Origin: Elusimicrobiota bacterium
GTDB lineage: Bacteria; Omnitrophota; Gorgyraeia; Zapsychrales; Fredricksoniimonadaceae
DNA: 47,071 nt
Assembly: GCA_012514595.1 (NCBI GenBank)
Contig: JAAYZZ010000015.1
Coordinates: 1 to 47,071 of the forward strand
Direction: 5' to 3'
In this document: piece by piece, positions 16,777-23,392 of the stretch
Numbering within the stretch: the first letter of the stretch is position 1
How the letters are laid out: each line of letters starts with the position of its first letter
Made by a program: the position numbers and the translations under genes
The notes under the pieces: model-generated
What the model saw: the letters and a program-made list of their open reading frames with translations, nothing else
Databases searched by the model: none
What the model was told of the DNA's origin: nothing

Positions 16777-18034
16777 TTTTCTTCACCCTTTTGATGGTCC
16801 GGGCCGGCACCCCGACCGCGACCCCTCCCGGAGGCACGGACCGGTTCGCCGTCAGGACGCTCCCCGCTCCCAAAACTGCACCTGCCCCGATCCTGGCCGG
16901 GGCCACGATCACGGCATCAGACCCGATGAACGCCTTCGGCCCGATGACCGTCCTGTTCTTGTTCTTTCCGTCGTAATTGGCCGTGACCGTTCCGCAGCCG
17001 ATATTGCTCCCGGCCCCGACCCGGGCGTCGCCCAGGAAACTGAAATGCTTCATCGTCACGCCCGGCCCCAGGGTCGAACGCGAAACCTCTGTAAAATTCC
17101 CGACCGCAACACCCGCCCCCAACCGGGTCCCGGGCCGCAACCGTGCGAAAGGTCCGATCGAGCATCCCTTTCCCACCTGCACATCGCGATGGATGTACGA
17201 GCAGGGATAAATGATCGTGTCCCGTCCAATGCGGACATCCTGTTCCACGTACGTCGTCGCCGGGTCCACGATCGTCACGCCACAGGACATCAGCTTTTTC
17301 AGGATCCGCTCACGGCAGATCCGCTCGCAGAGCGCCAGGTCCGCGCGCGTATTGATCCCGATGTTCGCGGTCCAGTCCTCTGTCACCACCGCCCTCACCG
17401 TGCGATGCCGGGACAAAAACAGCTCGATGATGTCCGTGAGATAGAACTCTTTCTTCTTCGGGTTCACCCTAATCTTGCTGATCGAAGAAAAAAGAAGCGC
17501 CGCATCAAAACAATAGACCCCGGTATTGATCTCGCGGACCATCTTTTCCGACGGAGAAGCGTCCTTCTCTTCGCGGATCGCAACAAAACTCCCCGAGGCA
17601 TCCCGGATGATCCGGCCATAGCCATGAGGTTCGGAAAGGACCGCGCTCAAGACCGTGCAGGCCGCTTTAGCCTTGTGATGTGCCTGGACGAGCCGACGAA
17701 CGACCGCCTTATCCAGAAGCGGGGTGTCCCCACACATGACAAGGACCGTCCCTCTTGCCTGACGGAAATGGGGCGCGCACGAACGCACGGCATCCGCTGT
17801 GCCCAAAAGTCTCTTTTGGATCACGACCTCGGCGCGGGAACCAATGACCTTGCGCACCTCATTGGCCTTGTGACCGACCACGACATACGTTCTCAAAGAA
17901 CCCAAAGCCTTGGCCACATCCAGGACATGATCGATCGCGGGACGCCCCGCGACACAATGCAGGACCTTGGGCAGGTCAGACTTGAACCGCGTTCCCTTGC
18001 CTGCCGCCAGGATGATGGTCTTAAGATCTTTCAT
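16769..18034 (-). CDS. glmU: Bifunctional N-acetylglucosamine-1-phosphate uridyltransferase / glucosamine-1-phosphate acetyltransferase
   Basis: Makes UDP-GlcNAc, precursor of both peptidoglycan and lipid A. The 421-aa protein has the uridyltransferase domain (ILAAGKGTRFKSDLPKVLH, MCGDTPLL, INTGVYCFD) to about residue 230. A left-handed beta-helix acetyltransferase follows, with MKHFSFLGDARVG, TVTANYDGKNKNRT and IGSDAVIVAP. It is somewhat shorter than the E. coli enzyme, mainly at the C-terminus. I place the start at the ATG at 18034 (MKDLKTIILAAGKG); the longer open frame upstream to 18190 is unlike the family. There is no clear Shine-Dalgarno. Confidence 0.95.
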   Translation of the reverse strand: MKDLKTIILAAGKGTRFKSDLPKVLHCVAGRPAIDHVLDVAKALGSLRTYVVVGHKANEVRKVIGSRAEVVIQKRLLGTADAVRSCAPHFRQARGTVLVMCGDTPLLDKAVVRRLVQAHHKAKAACTVLSAVLSEPHGYGRIIRDASGSFVAIREEKDASPSEKMVREINTGVYCFDAALLFSSISKIRVNPKKKEFYLTDIIELFLSRHRTVRAVVTEDWTANIGINTRADLALCERICRERILKKLMSCGVTIVDPATTYVEQDVRIGRDTIIYPCSYIHRDVQVGKGCSIGPFARLRPGTRLGAGVAVGNFTEVSRSTLGPGVTMKHFSFLGDARVGAGSNIGCGTVTANYDGKNKNRTVIGPKAFIGSDAVIVAPARIGAGAVLGAGSVLTANRSVPPGGVAVGVPARTIKRVKKNG

Positions 18035-18199
18035 AATGGATAAGGGACTGACGGTGGGCCCAACGCAACGCCGACGACCACAGAACGCCTGCTCCCTGTC
18101 ATTTCTCCAAGCCATCAAAGGCCACGAGAAAGCCCTGTGTCCGTCTGAAAAAAAGAGAAAACCCGCCTCTTTCTTCATCCCGGACCGCAATGGGGCACT

Positions 18200-18228
18200 A
18201 GAATACCAAACGCCCTTTTATTCGTCAA
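18200..18228 (-). promoter_or_regulatory. glmU: Promoter of the glmU-prs-rplY-pth operon (TTGACG-N17-TATTCT)
   Basis: TTGACG (18228-18223) and TATTCT (18205-18200) are 17 bp apart on the minus strand. Transcription would start near 18193, leaving a leader of about 160 nt before the glmU ATG. Within the leader, at about 18146-18176, AAAGAG and CTCTTT flank a nine-base loop followed by a U-run, a weak candidate attenuator. The rest of the leader shows no other recognisable element. Confidence 0.7.
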
Positions 18229-18256
18229 GGACAAATCCAGAGGCAGGGAACGATAA

Positions 18257-19186
18257 TTATTCTTCTTTAAAGAGCCAGGTAGAGAGGTATCTTTCCCCCG
18301 TATCAGGAAGAATGACCACGATGAGCTTCCCCTGGTTCTCCGGACGCCTGGCCACCTCCAGGCCAGCCCAGAGGGCCGCCCCGCAGGAGATCCCGGCCAG
18401 GATCCCCTCGGTCCGGGCCAGACGCCGGGCCGTGTCACCCGCATCCGCGTCCCTAACCCGGATGACCTCATCGATCACCGCCTGATTGAGGACCTTGGGG
18501 ATGAACCCGGCCCCGATCCCCTGGATCTTGTGAGGCCCGGGTTGTCCTCCGGACAGAACCGGGGAGGCGTCCGGTTCCACCGCGATCGCCTGGAAAGAAG
18601 GCTTGCGGGACTTGATCACCTCCGCGATCCCCGTGATGGTCCCGCCCGTCCCCACACCCGCGACCACAAAATCGACCTCCCCATCCGTATCCTTCCAGAT
18701 TTCTTCAGCCGTTGTGCGGCGATGGACCTCGGGGTTCGCGGGATTGTTGAACTGCTGGAGAATGACGGCATTCGGCATTGAAGCGGCCAGCTCTTCCGCC
18801 TTCCTGACCGCGCCCTTCATCCCTTCTGTCCCGGGCGTGAGAACAAGTTCTGCGCCAAAGATCTTCAACAGCTGCCGCCGCTCCATGCTCATGGTCTCGG
18901 GCATCGTGAGGATCAGACGATAACCGCGCGAGGCACAGACAAAGGCCAGCGCGATCCCGGTATTGCCGCTGGTCGGCTCGATGATCACAGAGTCCTTCTT
19001 GAGAACCCCGCGTTTCTCGGCGTCCTCGATCATGGCCGCGCCGATGCGGTCCTTGACGCAAAAGAGAGGGTTCTTGGACTCGAGCTTCACGACCACACGG
19101 GCCACACAGCCCTCAGTGATCCGGTTGAGGCGCACCAGCGGTGTGTTCCCGATCGTTTTTGTTATGTCATCGAAAATGCGTGCCAT
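18257..19186 (-). CDS. cysK: Cysteine synthase (O-acetylserine sulfhydrylase)
   Basis: PLP enzyme that makes cysteine from O-acetylserine and sulfide. The 309-aa protein has IGNTPLVRLNRI, the PLP lysine in VKDRIGAAMIEDAE, the substrate loop EPTSGNTGIALAF, the phosphate loop GVGTGGTITGI and the end LPDTGERYLSTWLF. The residues before the PLP lysine read NPLFCVKDR where most homologues have a serine-rich NP-x-x-SVKDR. ATG at 19186 has a perfect AAAGGAGG, which excludes the upstream in-frame start. Last gene of the sulfur operon, after metY. Confidence 0.95.
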   Translation of the reverse strand: MARIFDDITKTIGNTPLVRLNRITEGCVARVVVKLESKNPLFCVKDRIGAAMIEDAEKRGVLKKDSVIIEPTSGNTGIALAFVCASRGYRLILTMPETMSMERRQLLKIFGAELVLTPGTEGMKGAVRKAEELAASMPNAVILQQFNNPANPEVHRRTTAEEIWKDTDGEVDFVVAGVGTGGTITGIAEVIKSRKPSFQAIAVEPDASPVLSGGQPGPHKIQGIGAGFIPKVLNQAVIDEVIRVRDADAGDTARRLARTEGILAGISCGAALWAGLEVARRPENQGKLIVVILPDTGERYLSTWLFKEE

Positions 19187-19213
19187 GGGACCTCCTTTAT
19201 CAAACATCCTGTG

Positions 19214-19270
19214 GGGCAGCAGTCAGCAGGCAACCGTCAGCGGGGTCCGAATATCTGCTACCGGCTGCCC
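19214..19270 (-). other. Long nested inverted repeat between metY and cysK
   Basis: The 98-bp gap carries GGGCAGC / GCTGCCC arms at its ends (19270-19264 and 19220-19214). An inner AGCAG / CTGCT pair sits after four unpaired bases on each side (19259-19255 and 19229-19225). The transcript can fold a long interrupted hairpin just upstream of the cysK ribosome binding site. There is no U-run, so it is not a terminator; a stability or translation-control element is possible. Confidence 0.5.
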
Positions 19271-19284
19271 GTCTTCTTCTCTCT

Positions 19285-20577
19285 TCACACTTTGGCCAGC
19301 GCCTGATCCAGATCCGCCAAGATATCGTCGATATGCTCGATCCCGATGGACAAACGGATGAAATCCGGCGTGACCCCGGTCGCCCGCTGTTCCTCATCGG
19401 ATAACTGCTGGTGGGTCGTCGTCGCGGGATGGATCGCAAGCGTCTTGGCATCCCCGATGTTCGCCAGATGCGACACCAGCTCGAGCGCGTTGATGAATTT
19501 CTTCCCTGCCTCTGCACCTCCCTTGATCCCGAAGCCGATGATGGCCCCGGCTCCCTTGGTCAAAAAAGTCTTGGCCCGTTGATGACTCGGGCTTGAGGGA
19601 AGCCCCGGATAATTCACCCAGCTGACCTTCGGATGTTTCTCGAGATGCTTCGCGACCGAGAGAGCATTCTCCGAATGATAGGGCAGCCGCAGATGGAGCG
19701 TCTCCAATCCCTGGAGAAGCAAGAAGGCATTGAACGGCGAAAGGGTCGGCCCCATATCGCGCAGGAGCGTCACCCGGGCCTTGATGATGTAGGCGATGTT
19801 GCCGATGGGCTTCAGCGCCTCCACGAAATCAATCCCGTGATAGCTCGCGTCCGGCCCCTTGATGAGCGGGAACTTGCCATTGGTCCAGTCGAACTTCCCG
19901 GAGTCGACGATGAGCCCGCCCAAAGACGTCCCGTGCCCGCCGATGAACTTGGTCGCAGAATAAACGATGATGTCCGCCCCATGATCGAACGGCCGAAAGA
20001 GATACGGGGTGACGGTGTTGTCCACGATCAAAGGCACACCATGCTTATGCGCCAGGGCCGAAAGTCCTTTCACATCACAGACATCAAGCTTCGGATTTCC
20101 GACGGACTCCGCGTAGAACGCCTTGGTCCTGGGCGTCACCGCCTTCTCAAAGGCCGCGAGATCATTCGACGGGACGAACTTCACCTTCACCCCGAACTTC
20201 GACAGCGTGTAATGAAAAAGCGTATAAGTCCCGCCGTAGAGATTGTCGGCGGACACGATCTCATCCCCGGCCTGCGCGATATTGAGGATCGCGAGCATGA
20301 TGGCGGACTGACCGCTCGCGACAGCCAAGGCTCCGGCCCCGCCCTCAAGAAGCGCGATGCGCTTCTCGAGAACATCCGTCGTGGGATTCATCAGGCGGGT
20401 ATAGATATTCCCGAACTCCTTGAGCGCAAAAAGGTTTGCCGCGTGATCCGTATCCTTGAACGCATAGGAGGTGGTCTGATAGATCGGGACCGCGCGCGAA
20501 CCGGTCACCGGGTCCGCCTCCTGCCCCCCGTGGAGCGCGAGCGTTTCCACCTTTAATCTGGCATCGATCTTTGTCAT
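19285..20577 (-). CDS. metY: O-acetylhomoserine / O-acetylserine sulfhydrylase (Cys/Met metabolism PLP enzyme)
   Basis: Uses sulfide to convert O-acetylhomoserine to homocysteine (or O-acetylserine to cysteine). The 430-aa length and sequence match the MetY/MET17 branch: VETLALHGGQEADPVTGSRA, VPIYQTTSYAFKDTDHAANL, the PLP lysine in YSATKFIGGHGTSLGG, and SDEEQRATGVTPDFIRLSIG near the end. ATG at 20577 with AAGGGGG upstream. Lies between an Rrf2 regulator and cysK, consistent with a sulfide-assimilation role. Confidence 0.95.
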   Translation of the reverse strand: MTKIDARLKVETLALHGGQEADPVTGSRAVPIYQTTSYAFKDTDHAANLFALKEFGNIYTRLMNPTTDVLEKRIALLEGGAGALAVASGQSAIMLAILNIAQAGDEIVSADNLYGGTYTLFHYTLSKFGVKVKFVPSNDLAAFEKAVTPRTKAFYAESVGNPKLDVCDVKGLSALAHKHGVPLIVDNTVTPYLFRPFDHGADIIVYSATKFIGGHGTSLGGLIVDSGKFDWTNGKFPLIKGPDASYHGIDFVEALKPIGNIAYIIKARVTLLRDMGPTLSPFNAFLLLQGLETLHLRLPYHSENALSVAKHLEKHPKVSWVNYPGLPSSPSHQRAKTFLTKGAGAIIGFGIKGGAEAGKKFINALELVSHLANIGDAKTLAIHPATTTHQQLSDEEQRATGVTPDFIRLSIGIEHIDDILADLDQALAKV

Positions 20578-20625
20578 GGGTTTCCCCCTTTTAGAACATT
20601 GTAAAACAGTTTTCTTCTCTTAATA

Positions 20626-20700
20626 TCACAAGCCGCGCATTCGCTCCATCCCCCGACAGCGGTCAGAACAAGAAAAGACCGGAATATTTTTCTGCTCCAT
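20626..20700 (-). CDS. 24-codon ORF with two cysteines (candidate leader peptide)
   Basis: An ATG at 20700 preceded by AGAGGTGG at four bases opens a 24-codon frame with two Cys codons (FSCSDRC) and then many Arg and Met (RGMERMRG), ending TGA at 20626. It sits alone in the 140-bp gap between rrf2 and metY. Its ribosome binding site, Cys content and position before a sulfur gene suggest a Cys-sensing leader peptide or a very small Cys-binding protein; this is inference. It may also be chance. I see no known family. Confidence 0.35.
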   Translation of the reverse strand: MEQKNIPVFSCSDRCRGMERMRGL

Positions 20701-20717
20701 GATACCACCTCTTTCGA

Positions 20718-21155
20718 TCAGATCGCATAAACATAATCTGTGTGCCGGGACCTCTGCTCTTCGGCCATCTTCTCTAGATTATATCTGGAAAAGATATCGG
20801 CGATTGCGCGCGTCGCCTCTCCCCAGACATCCCGGGCCTGACAGGTTCCTGCCCTTTTGCAGATCCCGGGGTCGTTCACGCAACCGACCAGGCACATGGG
20901 CCCCTCCACCGCCTCCACAATATCCTTAAGCGTGATCTCGGAAGCAGGGCGCGCCAGGGAGAATCCCCCCCTGGCCCCACGGCTCGCCCGGATGAGCCCT
21001 GCACTCTTGAGGAGTGGAACAAAATGCCCGATATATTTCTCCGAGATCTCCTGACGCCTGGAGATATCCCGCGCCAGGACCGTCGCGCCCTCAACATGCA
21101 GGGCCAGATCGATCATGAAGCGCAAACTGTAACGCACCTTGGTCGTGAGCTTCAT
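20718..21155 (-). CDS. Rrf2-family transcriptional regulator with cysteine ligands
   Basis: Winged-helix repressor of the Rrf2 family (IscR, CymR, NsrR). The 145-aa sequence has MKLTTKVRYSLRFMIDLALH, the recognition helix region RRQEISEKYIGHFVPLLKSAG, the wing RGARGGFSLARP, and EITLKDIVEAVEG. Cysteines at 88, 92, 99 and 105 place three in the spacing used for Fe-S ligation in IscR/NsrR, so it is probably a cluster-sensing regulator, unlike the cysteine-less CymR. It overlaps the yezD-like stop as ATGA and precedes metY-cysK, so it most likely controls its own operon in response to sulfide, cysteine or Fe-S state. Confidence 0.9.
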   Translation of the reverse strand: MKLTTKVRYSLRFMIDLALHVEGATVLARDISRRQEISEKYIGHFVPLLKSAGLIRASRGARGGFSLARPASEITLKDIVEAVEGPMCLVGCVNDPGICKRAGTCQARDVWGEATRAIADIFSRYNLEKMAEEQRSRHTDYVYAI

Positions 21156-21337
21156 ATGCCGGCCCCTGCGGTCATGGCCCAGGGATCTTCCTCCCAGGGT
21201 TCATCCAGGATCTCGACCTGAACGATCTTTCCCTTATGAAGAGAGAGGATCACGCGTCCGTCCTGAACCCCGTCCAGGACATCCGCGATCTGGCGGATCA
21301 GATCCCCCGCTCCTGTCTTTTTAGTTCTAGTACTCAT
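21152..21337 (-). CDS. YezD-like small protein (DUF2292)
   Basis: A 61-aa protein with the DUF2292 core: IRQIADVLDGVQDGRVILSL, then HKGKIVQVEI. This family is repeatedly found beside sulfate, cysteine or Rrf2 genes in Bacillota and other phyla; its biochemical role is not established. The start is taken at the ATG 21337 (MSTRTKK); a GTG at 21373 in frame would add twelve residues read through the regulatory repeats. First gene of the operon yezD-rrf2-metY-cysK. Confidence 0.8.
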   Translation of the reverse strand: MSTRTKKTGAGDLIRQIADVLDGVQDGRVILSLHKGKIVQVEILDEPWEEDPWAMTAGAGI

Positions 21338-21358
21338 TTGAAAACAGAGATCCTTTGA

Positions 21359-21417
21359 ATTCACTACATTCACTACTCATTTAGTAGAGAATATAGCATC
21401 TGTCAGAATTTTGTCAA
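21359..21417 (-). promoter_or_regulatory. Promoter and probable Rrf2 operator of the sulfur operon
   Basis: On the minus strand TTGACA (21417-21412), 16 bp, TATATT (21395-21390). Directly downstream, over the expected transcription start, is the perfect palindrome CTACT-AAATG-AGTAG (21387-21373), followed by two tandem copies of GTAGTGAAT (21376-21359, overlapping the palindrome end). A palindrome covering +1 next to an rrf2 gene is the arrangement expected for autorepression. The binding assignment is inference. Confidence 0.72.
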
Positions 21418-21435
21418 GGAGCAATTCTCAAGGGC

Positions 21436-21672
21436 TCAAAGGAAAAGGCGTTCTTTTTGAAGGCGGGAAAGGTTCTTGATGACAGCTTCTCGCTTCAAAG
21501 CTGCGGACCGGGAGGGATATTTCTCGTTATGAACCAAGCGACGGACCCCGAAGGCCCTAGTGAATTTGGCCCCTGTGCCTTTCTGATGCTGGGCCAGGCG
21601 ACGCTTCAGATCTGTCGTGATCCCCGTGTAAAGACGACCATCAGGGCACTCGAGGATGTAAACATACCACAT
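21436..21672 (-). CDS. GIY-YIG nuclease domain protein (YhbQ/UPF0213-like)
   Basis: A 78-aa single-domain protein with the GIY-YIG motif as YVYIL and YTGITTD separated by the usual ten residues, then LKRRLAQHQKGTGAKFT with the catalytic arginine, and the glutamate in ALKREAVIKNLSR. Stand-alone members of this type are structure-specific nucleases of uncertain cellular role. ATG at 21672 with AAAGAGG upstream, 31 bp after the tRNA-Gln gene, so it is probably on the same transcript. Confidence 0.88.
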   Translation of the reverse strand: MWYVYILECPDGRLYTGITTDLKRRLAQHQKGTGAKFTRAFGVRRLVHNEKYPSRSAALKREAVIKNLSRLQKERLFL

Positions 21673-21703
21673 CAACACGCCTCTTTCACATCCACGAAGA
21701 AAC

Positions 21704-21774
21704 CTGCCCGGCATGGATTCGAACCATGTCCCACGCCTCCAAAGGGCGGTGTGCTACCATTACACCACCGGGCA
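21704..21774 (-). tRNA. tRNA-Gln (anticodon TTG)
   Basis: Cloverleaf read on the minus strand: acceptor TGCCCGG / CCGGGCA, D arm GTGT / GCAC, anticodon loop CTTTGGA with anticodon TTG, T arm CATGG-TTCGAAT-CCATG, discriminator G73. U1-A72 and G73 are identity features of tRNA-Gln. The CCA end is not encoded. It lies 10 bp after the stop of a secreted-protein gene and just before the GIY-YIG gene. Confidence 0.95.
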
Positions 21775-21784
21775 ATAAAATACG

Positions 21785-22510
21785 CTATTCTGTCTCGAGA
21801 TCAATCGCAGACACTTGCGGCGGCTCGTAAACAACGCCTTTCAACTCTATCCGCGCACCCCGATCAAGCGGCGGCATCCTGAACTGACTACCATCGGAGA
21901 AATTGACGACAACATCCAAGGCCTCATCGCGCCCGATCGCCCCCTCCATAAGGATCGCTTTATCATCTGTTACAAAGACCCGGCCATATTGAAAAGAGAA
22001 ACCCCAAGCCGGAAGCCTTATGGATTTCCCGTCATAAACAACATTGATCATTTGGAAAGGTCCCTGCTTATCCGAACGAACAAAAAAGTTGCCCTTCAAG
22101 AAAAGATCCCTCTTCTTCTCTACCCGCCTGTCAAATTCTGCCTTTTCGCGATTTCGAGAGGGACAACGCATTTTTTCCTGAAGCGTCCGGCATCCCGGCC
22201 CTCCAATCTGATACTCGGGGCAGTCTTTTTCCTTCTTTTCAGGATGAAAAGAACAGATCTGCGCACCATTGATGTCAAAGAGCCTTCCAAACGATTGCCT
22301 GGATGTCCTTACGCATGGATGGCCATAAACCTCATACACCACCTCCCCATGATAACGACACTCCTTCACCGTCCCGACCCTCCTCCAGTAGCGGCTCCCT
22401 GGTTTCGCTTCAATACGCTCCCGCAACCATTCAGGCGGACCGCCATAATCCTCGGCATAGGCAAGACCAGACAGCAACAAAAAGAACACAGTAACAACCT
22501 TCCAATGCAT
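21785..22510 (-). CDS. Secreted cysteine-containing protein, DUF6970-like pattern
   Basis: The 241-aa precursor has a signal peptide (MHWKVVTVFFLLLSGLAYA). Next comes PPEWLRERIEAKPG, a strand pair KECRYHGEVVYEVYGHPCV, GRLFDINGAQICSF and KDCPEYQ, a spacing resembling DUF6970-type secreted domains; this resemblance is by eye only. The second half (from about residue 130) is a beta-rich region with KGNFFVRSD, GRVFVTDDKAILMEG and ELKGVVYEPPQ. Start at the ATG 22510 with AGGGGG upstream. It follows ispE by 11 bp. Function not known; export to the periplasm is predicted. Confidence 0.7.
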   Translation of the reverse strand: MHWKVVTVFFLLLSGLAYAEDYGGPPEWLRERIEAKPGSRYWRRVGTVKECRYHGEVVYEVYGHPCVRTSRQSFGRLFDINGAQICSFHPEKKEKDCPEYQIGGPGCRTLQEKMRCPSRNREKAEFDRRVEKKRDLFLKGNFFVRSDKQGPFQMINVVYDGKSIRLPAWGFSFQYGRVFVTDDKAILMEGAIGRDEALDVVVNFSDGSQFRMPPLDRGARIELKGVVYEPPQVSAIDLETE

Positions 22511-22521
22511 ATCCGTGCCCC

Positions 22522-23391
22522 CTAAAATGTCGCTGCCACAAAAACCTGCCCATACTGCCGACGGAAAAGAACCGCGATGCGCTCCGCATCGGCCTTGGTG
22601 CGCGTCACGGCAAAGACCGTCGGACCGCTCCCAGAAAAGCATACCCCATCGCGCGCAAGCGCGACCATTCTTTTTTTAAGTTTCAGAAGCGCCGGTCGCA
22701 CCTGAAGGATCGCAGGCTCAAGGTCGTTGGAAAGTCCCTGCCGGACGCGGTCCGCATCCCTCCTGACCAATCCGTGGACAACGTTCTTCATCGAGGATAC
22801 ACGCCGGGAGTTCCCGTCTCCCGGACGCAACCCCAGTGCCGCATAAACATCCTTGGTCAGGACCGGCGCCCGCGGCGTCACCAGGACATGCCAGAGCCGC
22901 AGGCGCGAAGCCACAGGCCGGATCCTTTCTCCCCGTCCTGTCCCGACGGCAAAAGGGGCATCATGAAGAAAGAACGCGACATCGCTCCCCAGACGATCGG
23001 CATACGCGATCAGCTTCTCACGCGAGAGCCCCAAGCCCCAAAGACGATTGAATCCCAGAAGAGCGGTCGCGGCATTGCTGGACCCTCCGGCAAGACCGGC
23101 CGCCACCGGGATCCTTTTTTGGATGTGAATTCTCGCCCCCCGGTCCGCCCCTTCCCCTTCCTGAAGAAGACGCGCAGCCTTCAGGACCAGATTCCTCTCG
23201 TCGCAAGGAACACGGCGATCGTCACAGGAGACCCGGACCTCTCCCGCCGGAGCCGGAGAGAACGTCAAGGTATCGAACAAGGAGACCCTCTCAAAGACCG
23301 TCCGGATGGAATGGAACCCGTCCCTCCGGCGAGAAATGACCTCGAGCGCAAGGTTGATCTTGGCGTGGGACAAAAGAGAGAATCCGCGCAT
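22522..23391 (-). CDS. ispE: 4-diphosphocytidyl-2-C-methyl-D-erythritol kinase
   Basis: GHMP kinase of the MEP isoprenoid pathway; phosphorylates CDP-ME. The 289-aa protein has HAKINLALEVISRRRDGFH, the ATP loop IPVAAGLAGGSSNAAT (about residue 93), SDVAFFLHDAPFAVGTGRGE and DGVCFSGSGPTVFAV. ATG at 23391, one base after the TPR gene stop. Confidence 0.95.
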   Translation of the reverse strand: MRGFSLLSHAKINLALEVISRRRDGFHSIRTVFERVSLFDTLTFSPAPAGEVRVSCDDRRVPCDERNLVLKAARLLQEGEGADRGARIHIQKRIPVAAGLAGGSSNAATALLGFNRLWGLGLSREKLIAYADRLGSDVAFFLHDAPFAVGTGRGERIRPVASRLRLWHVLVTPRAPVLTKDVYAALGLRPGDGNSRRVSSMKNVVHGLVRRDADRVRQGLSNDLEPAILQVRPALLKLKKRMVALARDGVCFSGSGPTVFAVTRTKADAERIAVLFRRQYGQVFVAATF

Positions 23392-23392
23392 C

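Noticed and set aside
18035..18190. N-terminal extension of GlmU in the same open frame
   Set aside because: The 52 extra residues have no similarity to GlmU, contain the predicted leader and lack a ribosome binding site; the family start is the ATG at 18034.
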